Assembly (NCBI GenBank): GCA_943361925.1
Contig: CALRIT020000020.1
Coordinates: 6,540 to 70,539 of the forward strand
Length of the DNA stretch: 64,000 nt
Direction of reading: 5' to 3'
DNA from: CAISCU01 sp943361925
GTDB taxonomy: Bacteria > Bacteroidota > Bacteroidia > UKL13-3
Numbering within the stretch: position 1 is the first letter of the stretch; the number at the start of each line of letters is the position of its first letter. Both the position numbers and the translations under genes were made by a program. Shown here in pieces: positions 52,705 to 62,590 of the stretch. The notes under the pieces are model-generated. The model saw only the letters and a list, made by a program, of their open reading frames with translations, did no database searches and was not told the origin of the DNA.

Positions 52705-55700
52705 CTATCGAATTAAAGTTATAGTTCCATGAACACTTTTTGGTTCAGCCATATTCAATAACCTGTAGGTAAATACAAAGTAATAAACGCCATCAGGACA
52801 TTCTGCACCTGTATTTTTGTTTTTACCATTCCAGTTATTTCCATCATTACCAATTCCATCTTTTTCGCCTTCATAAACTACATCTCCCCACCTATTGAAA
52901 ATTTTCAAATCGTATAACCTTCCACCTTGGATGTCGATATCATAAGCATCATTCTTGTTATCATTGTTTGGAGAAAATACATTTGGAATTACAATGAGCA
53001 CTTTACCTTCAGTAGTTTTACAAATAGAATCATAACAATCCTGATTATTAAAGGCCTTTAAACATATTGTAAATACACCTGTATCTGGTAGGAATGTATG
53101 AAATGGATTGGTTTCAGTTGAAAAATTAGCACTTCCTGCTCTAGGCTGGCCAAAATTCCATTCATACCTTGTAGCTCTTTTCGATAAATTATTCATTTGA
53201 TAAGATGGAGCCTTCGATTCATCAAATTCAAAATCGGCTTCAACCGAACCTACGTTAATCATTTTCCAGCTGGAATCAATACAAACACCTCCCCCAATTT
53301 GTGGCAATAAACTTACTCTAAAATCACCTTCAGTATTATATGTATATTTAACACTGGTATCAGGCCATAATGTATTAACAAAATTGCCATCACCCATATT
53401 CCATTTTATACCAGGAATCAATTTTACACTTTGTGAGTTCAATACAAATGGAATTCCTACACATACAGTATCCGGTCCAACAATATTGGCTTTTACAGAT
53501 TCAGTAACTCTCAATCTTCTTAAAGGTGCATTGATATTTAAAGAATCAGGAAATACAGAACGACAAGTTTTCATAATGCCATTTATAGGGTCGAATAAAG
53601 TATCTTCTCCTAATAAATAAACTTTATAAATCCCTGGTACATCATAAGTAAATGTAACGTTTGTATCTTTTTGAGTTGATAAAATTGAATTATTTACATC
53701 TCTAAAAAACCAAATCCAGTTGATTAGTGGCTTTCCTGTTGTATTTGTAAAGTTAATCTTCAATGGACTACATCCCAATGTATCACTCATGGTAAATGAT
53801 GGAGTTGGTCCATCTATAAAAATAGGAATACTGGCAGTGTCTTCGCATCCATGATATGAATTGATTTTCAACTTAACATTAAACAATCCATTTGATGTAT
53901 AATCATAAACAGGGTCTTTAATTAAAACCAGATTTTTATTTTCGCCAAAATCCCATGTCCATTTAACTATTGAATCATAAGGACCAGAGCCATAGATTGC
54001 TGATGAATCTATCAAAAACGATAAATCATTAAACCTTAAAATTTGTGGTGCACATAAATACCTTGGTAACATTGGTTTGATTGATGCCACCATGTCTACA
54101 ACTCTAATTCTTCTTGGGAATGTAACAGTATCTTTGCAACCTAGTGAATCAACCGCCACCATTCTAATTCTGTAATTTCCTGGCTTTGAATATTTATATC
54201 CAGGAATTGAACCGGTTACATTAAATCCTCCACCTTCGCCAAAATCCCAAAATATTTGTTCTAATCCTGCTGCAGCTCTTTGTGGATCTCGCCAATATGG
54301 ATAATTGGAGCTAAAATACTGAACCAAATCATCGAGTTTCAAAGTATCACTTACACATAAAGTTTCTTTTCTTGGAATAAATGTTTTAATGAATCCAAAT
54401 GCCAGTTGTTGTGTTGAAACCCTACTACAATTTCTTGTATTTACAATAGTAACAGTTACTCTTTTTAAACCTTGTGTGGTAAAGGTAAAATACTGACTTG
54501 GTATGATGGAATCTGTTGCTCCAAAATTTAAAGTGATTGTTTGTTGGTTATTAAAATTAAATGTAACTGTTTTCAAACTATCCTGAATAGAATCAACCAT
54601 ACTTAATTTAATATTCCATGGACCACAACCTGAATTCATTCTGGTCAATTTAAAACTTGGGTCCATAGGAAATAACCTGAACATATGATGATACCAGGCA
54701 GTATCCATGCAAACATTACCATTTTTATCAAACCCATTTTTAATGATTAATCCAACAGTTACCCAACCGGAAGGATTACAGGTAGAATTATAGATATAAT
54801 CGTATATGTCTGTGGTTGAATCTATTTCTGTCCAGTTATCTTTGCCACAAGCTGAATCTAAATTGATATAAGCTCTTTGTCTTCCACAAAGAGGCAAAGT
54901 TTCATTTAACCAAAACCTAATTGGTGATAATAAACATGTAGTTCCAGTATAATACAATCCTCTTCTTATTGGATTTGATGTACTATCCCAACCAGCATCT
55001 GGATATGTTAATTTTAACGACATACTACTTGTATCGGTACAACCAGAAGCCATATCGGTTAGAATTAATTTTGGCTTATAACACTTTTCTTCGCCTTGTT
55101 TATAGATATGGTAAACAACTGCCGAATCTTTTGAATACCTACAGTTCAATCCAACATTGATATTGTTTTTTGTATCAGTAGTACAATTGGGTGCAAACTC
55201 ATCATCAAAATCCCAAAGCCTATAAATATTATTATTTTTATACAAGCACGAATTGTCTTTTGGAGGACTTCTGAACCAAACTGTATCATGAATCTCACAT
55301 TGAGAACTGTTAATAACAGGATCATAATTGGTTTCAATTACAGCTTGCGGACCAAATACATCAATCAATGTATCGGTTACAGATTTGCAAGAACCAAGTG
55401 AAACATACATTGTAACTCTATATTGACCGCATTTGCTAAAAACTTGACTTAGGCTTGGAATATTTGAAACTGTATCATAATTAGTGGTATCACCAATTCT
55501 GTAAAAATTCCAGTTAATTGTTGCCAATACAGAGTTTTTTGATTGAAATGAAAATTGATTTGCTCTAAAACATGAACCAACCATGTTTAAGTAAATTGTA
55601 CTATCAATTTTATTGTTTGATGCAGCAGGATCAACTGTAAAAGTATCTCTGCATCCATATAAATCTTCAACCATTAACTTAGCCGCAAAAGTTCCGGCAA

Positions 55701-56469
55701 GTGTATATACATGGGTAAAATTATTCCAAGGACTACTTGCTGTTTGACCATCACCGAAATCCCATAAATATCTTTTAACCTGGTTTTGTGGGATTTTTGT
55801 ACTGTTTATAAATTGAACGGGTGTTTGGTTACATTGAGGAGTATAACTTGTAGAAAAACTAACTTCATTCATTTTAGACCAAACTATAACGGCTTCCTGA
55901 ATTTCTTTTCTAGCCAAACAACCATTGCCATCAACAACTTCTAATACTAAACTGTAAGCATTTCCAATTGGTGAAGTATACGAATGACAAATATTTGTTC
56001 CTGAACCAGGAGCAGAATTATTAAATGAACCATCACCAAATAAAACTACACGTGTACTTAAAGGTGAATTGTCTAAGCCAGGGGCAGATAAATCAGTTAT
56101 ACAAGTTTGATTGCCATTAAAACATTGAGTGTCTTTAGTGGTAAGAACAAAATCTGCTTTAGGTATGTCAACTACGTTTATACTAGGACCATTTATTGTG
56201 CAACTTGTACTATTTGAAAAATTAACTGTTACAGATGGAGTAAATGTTCCTCTAACCGGATACTGATAAACCGGTGCACTTTGGGTACTTGTAGCTGTGT
56301 TGCCAAAATTCCATGAATATGAAGTAGCTGTGAGTCCGGCATCAAACTTCACCGAAAATAAACTGGTATTACCAATACAAACTGTTGTTGATGAAACAGT
56401 CATTTGGCAGTTTTGAGACCAAACCTGAATTGATATTATGAAAAAAAGGAAAGTAAATATTTTACGCAT
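52705..56469 (-). CDS. Giant PKD-repeat surface protein with CHU_C-type C-terminal domain
   Basis: The 1254-residue protein has a signal peptide (RKIFTFLFFIISIQVWSQ), numerous PKD-type beta domains marked by WNFG/WDFGDG motifs followed by YxxxGxFxxxL strands, and a C-terminal gliding-motility-associated domain (residues about 1165-1254) with NVFSPNNDNKNDAY, LKIFNRWGDVVYEG and GVYYFVFTYRLL. In Bacteroidota such domains (CHU_C, type B) are sorting signals for the type IX secretion system, so the protein is probably surface-attached or secreted. PKD domains suggest adhesion or matrix binding. Many cysteine pairs may stabilise it. Confidence 0.88.
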   Translation of the reverse strand: MRKIFTFLFFIISIQVWSQNCQMTVSSTTVCIGNTSLFSVKFDAGLTATSYSWNFGNTATSTQSAPVYQYPVRGTFTPSVTVNFSNSTSCTINGPSINVVDIPKADFVLTTKDTQCFNGNQTCITDLSAPGLDNSPLSTRVVLFGDGSFNNSAPGSGTNICHSYTSPIGNAYSLVLEVVDGNGCLARKEIQEAVIVWSKMNEVSFSTSYTPQCNQTPVQFINSTKIPQNQVKRYLWDFGDGQTASSPWNNFTHVYTLAGTFAAKLMVEDLYGCRDTFTVDPAASNNKIDSTIYLNMVGSCFRANQFSFQSKNSVLATINWNFYRIGDTTNYDTVSNIPSLSQVFSKCGQYRVTMYVSLGSCKSVTDTLIDVFGPQAVIETNYDPVINSSQCEIHDTVWFRSPPKDNSCLYKNNNIYRLWDFDDEFAPNCTTDTKNNINVGLNCRYSKDSAVVYHIYKQGEEKCYKPKLILTDMASGCTDTSSMSLKLTYPDAGWDSTSNPIRRGLYYTGTTCLLSPIRFWLNETLPLCGRQRAYINLDSACGKDNWTEIDSTTDIYDYIYNSTCNPSGWVTVGLIIKNGFDKNGNVCMDTAWYHHMFRLFPMDPSFKLTRMNSGCGPWNIKLSMVDSIQDSLKTVTFNFNNQQTITLNFGATDSIIPSQYFTFTTQGLKRVTVTIVNTRNCSRVSTQQLAFGFIKTFIPRKETLCVSDTLKLDDLVQYFSSNYPYWRDPQRAAAGLEQIFWDFGEGGGFNVTGSIPGYKYSKPGNYRIRMVAVDSLGCKDTVTFPRRIRVVDMVASIKPMLPRYLCAPQILRFNDLSFLIDSSAIYGSGPYDSIVKWTWDFGENKNLVLIKDPVYDYTSNGLFNVKLKINSYHGCEDTASIPIFIDGPTPSFTMSDTLGCSPLKINFTNTTGKPLINWIWFFRDVNNSILSTQKDTNVTFTYDVPGIYKVYLLGEDTLFDPINGIMKTCRSVFPDSLNINAPLRRLRVTESVKANIVGPDTVCVGIPFVLNSQSVKLIPGIKWNMGDGNFVNTLWPDTSVKYTYNTEGDFRVSLLPQIGGGVCIDSSWKMINVGSVEADFEFDESKAPSYQMNNLSKRATRYEWNFGQPRAGSANFSTETNPFHTFLPDTGVFTICLKAFNNQDCYDSICKTTEGKVLIVIPNVFSPNNDNKNDAYDIDIQGGRLYDLKIFNRWGDVVYEGEKDGIGNDGNNWNGKNKNTGAECPDGVYYFVFTYRLLNMAEPKSVHGTITLIR

Positions 56470-56590
56470 AAGCTTCTTGGTTCCGTAAAGTTATCAAATC
56501 AAGCTATATATATGATAAATATTTTGTTAAAAAGGTTGCTTTTAGCCGAACTTTACAAAATAATTAGACAAATTTGTAATTTTTGGATTT

Positions 56591-56992
56591 ATGGAAATAT
56601 CAATTAACACTCCTGCTTTACTTTTTCCTGCTATATCATTACTAATGTTATCTTATACTAATAAATTTCTAGCAATAGCTAATTTAATCAGAAATTTGCA
56701 TAACCAATATTCAAAAGAAAAAGACAATGCCTCCATTTTAAGAGGGCAAATTAAAAACCTTAAACTAAGACTCAACCTCATAAAATACATGCAAGGTTTA
56801 GGTGTTTTGAGTTTTTTCTTTTGTGTTTTATGTATGACATTTATTTTCTTGGGAAATCAAACATATACACTGATTATCTTCAGCTTAAGTTTATTAAGTT
56901 TAATGGTTTCATTGGGCTTGAGCTTGTATGAAATTTTTATCTCCACCAAAGCTTTACAAATAGAATTAAGGGATATTGAGGAATTGGATTAA
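56591..56992 (+). CDS. DUF2721-family membrane protein
   Basis: The 133-residue protein has an N-terminal helix (INTPALLFPAISLLMLSYTNKF), the conserved LAIANLIRNLHNQY segment, a coiled region and two C-terminal membrane helices (LGVLSFFFCVLCMTFIFLG; FSLSLLSLMVSLGLSLYEIF). This is the layout of DUF2721, a family of unknown function. It is divergent from the PKD gene. Confidence 0.8.
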   Translation: MEISINTPALLFPAISLLMLSYTNKFLAIANLIRNLHNQYSKEKDNASILRGQIKNLKLRLNLIKYMQGLGVLSFFFCVLCMTFIFLGNQTYTLIIFSLSLLSLMVSLGLSLYEIFISTKALQIELRDIEELD

Positions 56993-57104
56993 ACTTTAGT
57001 AAAATTGAATGATTAATTAAAAATTACGATGAAATTTTGATGATTATGTAATAAAAGGGAATCAAAAAACGTTTTAAAAACTTAACATATTTAAAACCAA
57101 TTTT

Positions 57105-57626
57105 ATGAAAAACCTGTCAAATATTTTATTAATATCATCATTATTTCTTTTAAGTAGTTGTTCACATCGAGTACTTGATTTTACATTAATATCATCTAAA
57201 AATGTAGACCTTTCTAAAGGAGCAAGTTTTGTTCGTGGCAAAAATAGAGTAGAAGGAAAAGACATGGTTCATTGGATAGTTATTTTCCCTACTGGCACCG
57301 TAAATATTAAAGAAGCTGTTGATAAGGCTATTGAAAGTACTCCTGGTTGTGTTGCATTATTAGATGGAGTGATTTATACTAAATTTTGGTGGATTCCATA
57401 CATTTATGGTCAACAATCAGCAACAATAGAAGGAACTCCTTTAATTGACCCAAGCTTGGCCAAAAACAATGACAATTTACCTGCATTTGGTAAAATAGAG
57501 TTAGATAAAAATGGAGATATTAAAACAATTGTAAATTTAAGTTCAGAAGAATATTTGATTTACAGAAACCGAATTATTGCAGATTCTAAGGAAGTAAAAT
57601 TTAATAACAATTTAGAGCTTAGGTAA
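57105..57626 (+). CDS. Uncharacterised lipoprotein
   Basis: The 173-residue protein starts with a lipoprotein signal (LLISSLFLLSSCSHR, lipobox SSC), followed by a small mixed domain with VHWIVIFPTGTVNIKEAVDKAI, GCVALLDGVIYTKFWWIP and YGQQSATIEGTPL. The VNIKEAVDKAI...ALLDG block is reminiscent of TRL-like lipoproteins but I cannot assign it. It should sit on the inner or outer membrane, facing the periplasm or surface. Monocistronic by position. Confidence 0.7.
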   Translation: MKNLSNILLISSLFLLSSCSHRVLDFTLISSKNVDLSKGASFVRGKNRVEGKDMVHWIVIFPTGTVNIKEAVDKAIESTPGCVALLDGVIYTKFWWIPYIYGQQSATIEGTPLIDPSLAKNNDNLPAFGKIELDKNGDIKTIVNLSSEEYLIYRNRIIADSKEVKFNNNLELR

Positions 57627-57681
57627 AACAATTGAGATTTTTTTGTTTTCATTCATTTCCTGCTTTTTACCCGAATATCCT

Positions 57682-57689
57682 TAAATTTG
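57682..57689 (+). promoter_or_regulatory. -7 promoter element of mtaB (near-leaderless)
   Basis: TAAATTTG matches TAnnTTTG exactly and lies six bases before the ATG at 57696. No -33 TTTG is found at the expected distance. If used, the transcript would start at or next to the ATG. Confidence 0.5.
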
Positions 57690-57695
57690 CGGTTC

Positions 57696-59000
57696 ATGCA
57701 AAAATCAGTAGCTTTTTATACATTAGGCTGTAAATTAAATTTTTCCGAAACTTCCAGTATTGGCAGAAGTTTAATGGAAGATGGATACCAAAAAGTAGAA
57801 TTCCAGGATGGAGCGGATGTTTACGTTATTAACACCTGTTCCGTTACAGATCATGCTGATAAAAAATGTAAGAAAATTGTTAAAGAAGCATTACGTCATA
57901 ATTCTAATGCTTTTGTAGCAATTATAGGTTGTTATGCCCAGTTAAAACCACAAGAAATTGCAGGTATTCCGGGTGTTGACTTGGTTTTAGGTGCAGCTGA
58001 AAAATTCAATATTCATAATTTTCTGGGTGATTTATCCAAAAAAGAAACCGCTGAAGTTCATGATGGAAAAATAAAAGAAGTTTTAGATTACCATGCTTCT
58101 TATTCCATTGGAGATAGAACCCGGACCTTTTTAAAAGTTCAGGATGGTTGCGATTATTTCTGTTCTTTTTGTACCATTCCTTTAGCCAGAGGCAAAAGTA
58201 GAAGTGATACCATCGAAAATACTGTTAAACAAGCTATAGAAATTGTTAATCAAGGAACTAAAGAAATCGTACTAACAGGCGTAAATACCGGCGATTTTGG
58301 CGTTCAAAATGGTGAGACTTTTTTGGGTTTACTTCAGGCTTTAGAAAATGTTGATGGATTAGAAAGAATTAGAATCAGTAGTATTGAACCAAATCTTTTG
58401 TCTGATGAGATTATCGATTTTGCTTCCACATCTAAAAAAATAGTACCTCATTTTCATATCCCATTACAATCCGGTTCAGATGAAATGCTGAAATCAATGA
58501 GGAGAAAATACCTGAGCGATTTATATGCTTCAAGGGTGAATCGAATCAAAGAAAAAATGCCTCATGCATGCATTGGTGTTGATGTAATTGTTGGATTTCC
58601 TGGAGAAACAGATGAAGAGTTTGAAATAACCTATAAGTTCTTAACTGATTTAGATATTAGCTATTTGCATGTTTTTACTTATAGCGAACGTCCAAATACC
58701 ACTGCCTATAAAATGCCTGGAAAAATAAGAATGGGAATTAGGGCAGAAAGAAGTAAAAGACTTCATATCTTAAGTGATAAAAAACGTCATTTTTTCTATG
58801 AACAAAATATAGGAAAATCTTATCAGGTTTTGTGGGAAGCAGAAAACGATAATGATACAATGTATGGTTTTACAGAAAACTATATCAAAGTAAAAACCAA
58901 TTATGATCCAATGTTAGTGAATGAAATTACTCCGGTTGAATTAACTAAAATTGATGAAGACATGGTTGTTAAAACCAAAATTTTAAGTCTGGTATATTAA
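57696..59000 (+). CDS. mtaB: tRNA t6A37 methylthiotransferase MtaB
   Basis: The 434-residue protein has the UPF0004 N-terminal domain (YTLGCKLNFSETSS; VINTCSVTDHADKKCK; AIIGCYAQLKPQE, three cluster cysteines), the radical-SAM motif CDYFCSFCTIPLARG, and a C-terminal TRAM-like segment. LNFSET and the shorter TRAM region favour MtaB over MiaB or RimO. It converts t6A at position 37 of tRNAs reading ANN codons to ms2t6A. The ATG at 57696 is preferred over TTG at 57687, which lies inside the promoter box. Confidence 0.93.
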   Translation: MQKSVAFYTLGCKLNFSETSSIGRSLMEDGYQKVEFQDGADVYVINTCSVTDHADKKCKKIVKEALRHNSNAFVAIIGCYAQLKPQEIAGIPGVDLVLGAAEKFNIHNFLGDLSKKETAEVHDGKIKEVLDYHASYSIGDRTRTFLKVQDGCDYFCSFCTIPLARGKSRSDTIENTVKQAIEIVNQGTKEIVLTGVNTGDFGVQNGETFLGLLQALENVDGLERIRISSIEPNLLSDEIIDFASTSKKIVPHFHIPLQSGSDEMLKSMRRKYLSDLYASRVNRIKEKMPHACIGVDVIVGFPGETDEEFEITYKFLTDLDISYLHVFTYSERPNTTAYKMPGKIRMGIRAERSKRLHILSDKKRHFFYEQNIGKSYQVLWEAENDNDTMYGFTENYIKVKTNYDPMLVNEITPVELTKIDEDMVVKTKILSLVY

Positions 59001-59080
59001 TAAAAAAAGTTTAAACAAAAGCAAAAATGAAGGGCCTTATTATTGATTAAAAGATTCTTCTAAGGTACTTTTCGAATAAA

Positions 59081-59117
59081 AAAAGAGGCTGTTTCATCAA
59101 GTGAGACAGCCTCTTTT
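59081..59117. terminator. Bidirectional terminator between mtaB and the DUF1015 gene
   Basis: AAAAGAGGCTGTTTCA (59081-59096) pairs with TGAGACAGCCTCTTTT (59102-59117), a 16-bp stem with one mismatch, flanked by A-runs and T-runs on both sides, midway between two convergent stops. Confidence 0.9.
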
Positions 59118-59125
59118 TTTTGAAT

Positions 59126-60394
59126 TTATTGACCTACAATTTCACCTTCATCATGAGCTAGAATGAGTAAGCCAGTTCTGATTTTGGGCTCTATCCAGGT
59201 TGATTTGGGTGGCATTATCAAATTATTCTCTGCAACATCTTTCACTTCTTCAATTGAAGTTGGAAAAAGTGTAATTGCTAAATCAAATTCTCCTGAATCA
59301 ACTGATTCTTGTAAATGACCAATTCCTTTGCCTCCATCCATAAACGACAATCTGTGATCTGATTTACTATCACTAATTTCAAATATGTTTTTAAGGATGT
59401 ATTCTTCAACAATGCTAACATCCAAAAGCTCAAGAATACCTGTTAATTTCGATTTAATTTCAGGTTTTAAACTTAGTAAATAAGCCTTATTCTGAAAATA
59501 AATTCCAAATTCACCTTTGTTTAAAGGTTGAACCGGCAGAGAACCCGATGGAACTAAATCAAAACTCAATTTTAACTTATCTAAAAAATTCGATGCATTA
59601 ACTTTTGCTTTATCTTTAACCAATCTATGGTATTCAAAAATGGTAAGTTTACTAAAAGGAATCAAACAAACAGGAAAATAATTATAAGATTCATTTCCGT
59701 TACCTTTACCTTTTTGAGCTATCATTCTTTCGCCATAAGCTGCAGAACCCGCAGAACGATGATGACCATCAGCAATATATAAATAAGGAATATTAGAAAA
59801 TCTTTGTTCAATTAATTCAATATCACTTTGTTTACTTACAACCCAAAGATTATGTTTCTTTTGATCTGTGCTGATGAAATTGTACTCAGGAACATGTTTC
59901 TGAATGTATTGATCTATTAGTAAATCAATTTGTATATCATCAGGATAAGTTAGTAATACAGGGTTTCCTAAAGAATTATAAAACTGAATATGGCTTGCGA
60001 TTTCGTTTTGCTTTTCAGTTAATGTATTCTCGTGTTTAAGAATTTTATTGTTTAGATAATCTTCTATTGAAGCAGCTGCTATAATTCCGGTATATGCATG
60101 ACTTCCAACTATCATTCTATAAATATAAAACGATGGAGTTTTGTCTTTAATCAAAACACCTTCTTCTTTAAATTTATTCAGGTATTCAAGTCCAACCGGA
60201 AAATGTTTTTCCGGATTTTTCTTTTCACCTTTAAAATGAAGATATGGCTTTACTACATGCAAATAAGAGTTTGGATTGTTCTTAATTTCACTAGCAGCTT
60301 GTTCTTTTGAACCAGAATCAAAAGGCTGACAAGAAACCTGTCCGGCCTTTTCTTTGGCAGGCCTTAGTGCAGCAAAAGGTTTAATTACAGCCAT
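59126..60394 (-). CDS. DUF1015-family protein
   Basis: The 422-residue protein begins VIKPFAALRPAKEKAGQV, has YLHVVKPYLHF and the hallmark YIADGHHRSAGSAAYG near residue 210, as in DUF1015. The family has no proven activity, though the gene typically accompanies serA and serC in Bacteroidota and elsewhere, as here. A role in serine metabolism is an inference from context. It follows serA by nine bases. Confidence 0.88.
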   Translation of the reverse strand: MAVIKPFAALRPAKEKAGQVSCQPFDSGSKEQAASEIKNNPNSYLHVVKPYLHFKGEKKNPEKHFPVGLEYLNKFKEEGVLIKDKTPSFYIYRMIVGSHAYTGIIAAASIEDYLNNKILKHENTLTEKQNEIASHIQFYNSLGNPVLLTYPDDIQIDLLIDQYIQKHVPEYNFISTDQKKHNLWVVSKQSDIELIEQRFSNIPYLYIADGHHRSAGSAAYGERMIAQKGKGNGNESYNYFPVCLIPFSKLTIFEYHRLVKDKAKVNASNFLDKLKLSFDLVPSGSLPVQPLNKGEFGIYFQNKAYLLSLKPEIKSKLTGILELLDVSIVEEYILKNIFEISDSKSDHRLSFMDGGKGIGHLQESVDSGEFDLAITLFPTSIEEVKDVAENNLIMPPKSTWIEPKIRTGLLILAHDEGEIVGQ

Positions 60395-60403
60395 ATAATT
60401 TAA

Positions 60404-61372
60404 TTAAGCGTTCTTGAAAAATTCAATCACTTTTTCAGCTAATTCAATACTGATTCTGTTTTGCGCTTCTTTTGTTGAACCACCAATATGTGGGCTTAAA
60501 GAAACATTTGGATGTTCAAGTATAGCAAGATTAACAGGTGGTTCTTTTTCAAAAACATCAAGTCCTGCAAAAGCAACTTGACCTGAATTTAGTGCATCCA
60601 ATAAATCTGATTCTGAAATAACTCCACCTCTTGAACAATTTATTAAGGCAACACCTTTTTTCATTTTAGCCATTTTAGCGGCATCAATTGGTGATTTATC
60701 TCCTTCGTTAAATGGAATATGGAAAGTGATAAAATCACTTTGCGAAATTACCGATTGCTCACTAACTGTTTGAATTGGAACTTTAACTCTTGAATTTGTT
60801 CCTAACATTGGAAGATTTAAAATTAAATCAACATTTGTTACATACGGATCAAATGCCAAAACCTTCATACCTAAACCAACTGCAATTTTAGCAACTTCCT
60901 GTCCGATTCTTCCAAATCCATAAATACCCATGGTTTTGCCTTGCAACTCAATACCATTTGATGCAAGTTTCTTCATATCACCAAACTTAGCATTACCTTC
61001 AACAGGCATAACTCTATTGGTTTGTTGAATAAATCTGGATCCCGAAAACAAATGAGTAAAAACCAATTCAGCAACACTTACAGATGAAGATGCAGGGGTA
61101 TTTACTACCTTAATTCCTTTTTGCTTAGCTGCTTCTAAATCAATATTATCTAAACCAACACCTCCCCTTCCAATTAACTTTAAATTTGGACAAGCCTCGA
61201 TAATATCTTTTCTGATTTTGGTTGCAGAACGAACCAAAACAGCATCATAATTTTTCAAAGCTTCTGCTAATTGTTCCTGAGGAACTTTAGTAGTTTCAAC
61301 ATGATATCCGGCTGATTCTAAAATCGCTTTTCCGTTGCTGTCAATGCCATCATTGGCAAGTATTTTTATCAT
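60404..61372 (-). CDS. serA: D-3-phosphoglycerate dehydrogenase
   Basis: The 322-residue NAD-dependent dehydrogenase has the substrate domain (ILANDGIDSNGKAILES), VRSATKIRKD, GRGGVGLDNID, the NAD-binding GIYGFGRIGQEVAKIA, NCSRGGVISESDLL and SPHIGGSTKEAQ with the catalytic histidine. It is the short form without the regulatory ACT domain, so serine feedback is unlikely. It makes 3-phosphohydroxypyruvate for SerC, encoded 23 bp upstream. Confidence 0.95.
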   Translation of the reverse strand: MIKILANDGIDSNGKAILESAGYHVETTKVPQEQLAEALKNYDAVLVRSATKIRKDIIEACPNLKLIGRGGVGLDNIDLEAAKQKGIKVVNTPASSSVSVAELVFTHLFSGSRFIQQTNRVMPVEGNAKFGDMKKLASNGIELQGKTMGIYGFGRIGQEVAKIAVGLGMKVLAFDPYVTNVDLILNLPMLGTNSRVKVPIQTVSEQSVISQSDFITFHIPFNEGDKSPIDAAKMAKMKKGVALINCSRGGVISESDLLDALNSGQVAFAGLDVFEKEPPVNLAILEHPNVSLSPHIGGSTKEAQNRISIELAEKVIEFFKNA

Positions 61373-61395
61373 AATAAAATTTTATTAAAGAAATA

Positions 61396-62466
61396 TTAGG
61401 CTTTACTTTTTTCGAATTCCTGCATAGCATTAACCAATGCCTGTACACTTTCTAATTCAAGCGCATTATACATTGAAGCTCTTAATCCACCAACCGAACG
61501 ATGTCCTTTTAATCCACTTAAATTATGAGATTTACATAATTTAAAGAATTCATCTTCCAAACTGGCATCATTTAAAACAAAATTCACATTCATTCTACTT
61601 CTGTCTTCAACAGCTACTGTTCCTTTAAACATGCTATTTCTATCGATTTCAGCATATAATAAATCAGCTTTTTCTTTATTTCTGATTTCCATCGCTTCTA
61701 AACCAACAGATTTAATCCAACGAAGCGTATGCATTGTAACAAAAATTGCAAATACACTTGGTGTATTGTACATACTTCCGTTTTCAATATGAACTCTGTA
61801 ATCTAACATAGTAGGTATTTTACGAGTTACAGTTGCTAATAAATCTTTTCTGATTACTGCTAAAGTAGTACCTGCAGGACCCATATTTTTTTGAGCACCT
61901 GCATAAATCATAGCAAATTTTGAAGCATCAACAGGTTTGCTGAAAATATCACTACTCATATCACAAATCATTGGTACAGGAGATTCTGGAAATTCGAACA
62001 TTTCGGTACCATAAATTGTATTGTTTGAAGTGCAATGGAAATATTCAGCATCAGCAGGAATTACATAATCTTTAGGGATATATGAGTAATTTTTGTCTTC
62101 ACTACTTGCTACAACATTCACATTTCCGAAAAAACCAGCTTCTTTTACAGCTCTTTTTGCCCAAACACCAGTATTTAAATAAGCAGCAGTTTTTCCTTCA
62201 TTCAAAAAATTCATCGGAATCATGTCAAATTGCAGACTTGCTCCACCTTGTAAAAACACTACTTCATAGTCATCATTTAAATTAAGGAGTTCCTTAACCA
62301 ACTGAGTTGCCTCTGTCACAACTGCCTCATATTCCTTACTTCTGTGACTAACTTCAATTAATGACAATCCGGTTCCAGAAAAATTCTGAAGGGCTTGAAT
62401 GCTTGCTTCGATAGCTGAGGCCGGCAATATTGCAGGACCTGCAGAGAAATTGTGTACTTTGCTCAT
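61396..62466 (-). CDS. serC: Phosphoserine aminotransferase
   Basis: The 356-residue PLP enzyme begins KVHNFSAGPAILPASAI and has IEVSHRSKEYEAV, VVFLQGGASLQFDMIPMNFL in pieces, HCTSNNTIYGTE, the lysine in YAGAQKNMGPAG and NTPSVFAIFVTMHTLRW, all typical of SerC. It transaminates phosphohydroxypyruvate to phosphoserine (and can serve pyridoxine synthesis). It is the first gene of a serC-serA-DUF1015 operon; serB is not in the window. Confidence 0.96.
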   Translation of the reverse strand: MSKVHNFSAGPAILPASAIEASIQALQNFSGTGLSLIEVSHRSKEYEAVVTEATQLVKELLNLNDDYEVVFLQGGASLQFDMIPMNFLNEGKTAAYLNTGVWAKRAVKEAGFFGNVNVVASSEDKNYSYIPKDYVIPADAEYFHCTSNNTIYGTEMFEFPESPVPMICDMSSDIFSKPVDASKFAMIYAGAQKNMGPAGTTLAVIRKDLLATVTRKIPTMLDYRVHIENGSMYNTPSVFAIFVTMHTLRWIKSVGLEAMEIRNKEKADLLYAEIDRNSMFKGTVAVEDRSRMNVNFVLNDASLEDEFFKLCKSHNLSGLKGHRSVGGLRASMYNALELESVQALVNAMQEFEKSKA

Positions 62467-62590
62467 GTGTCTTTCGTTGGTAACTGCGAATTAAAGAAAC
62501 ACTATTCGATTTTTTTCAATAACAAATCATTTATTTTTGCTAAAACTTGTAAGTGGTTCCTAAAAAACAGACAGTTTAAATTTTATAATT

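Noticed and set aside
52705..56469. DNA-level tandem repeats in the PKD gene
   Set aside because: PKD units recur at protein level only; the nucleotide sequence has diverged and shows no exact long repeats by eye.
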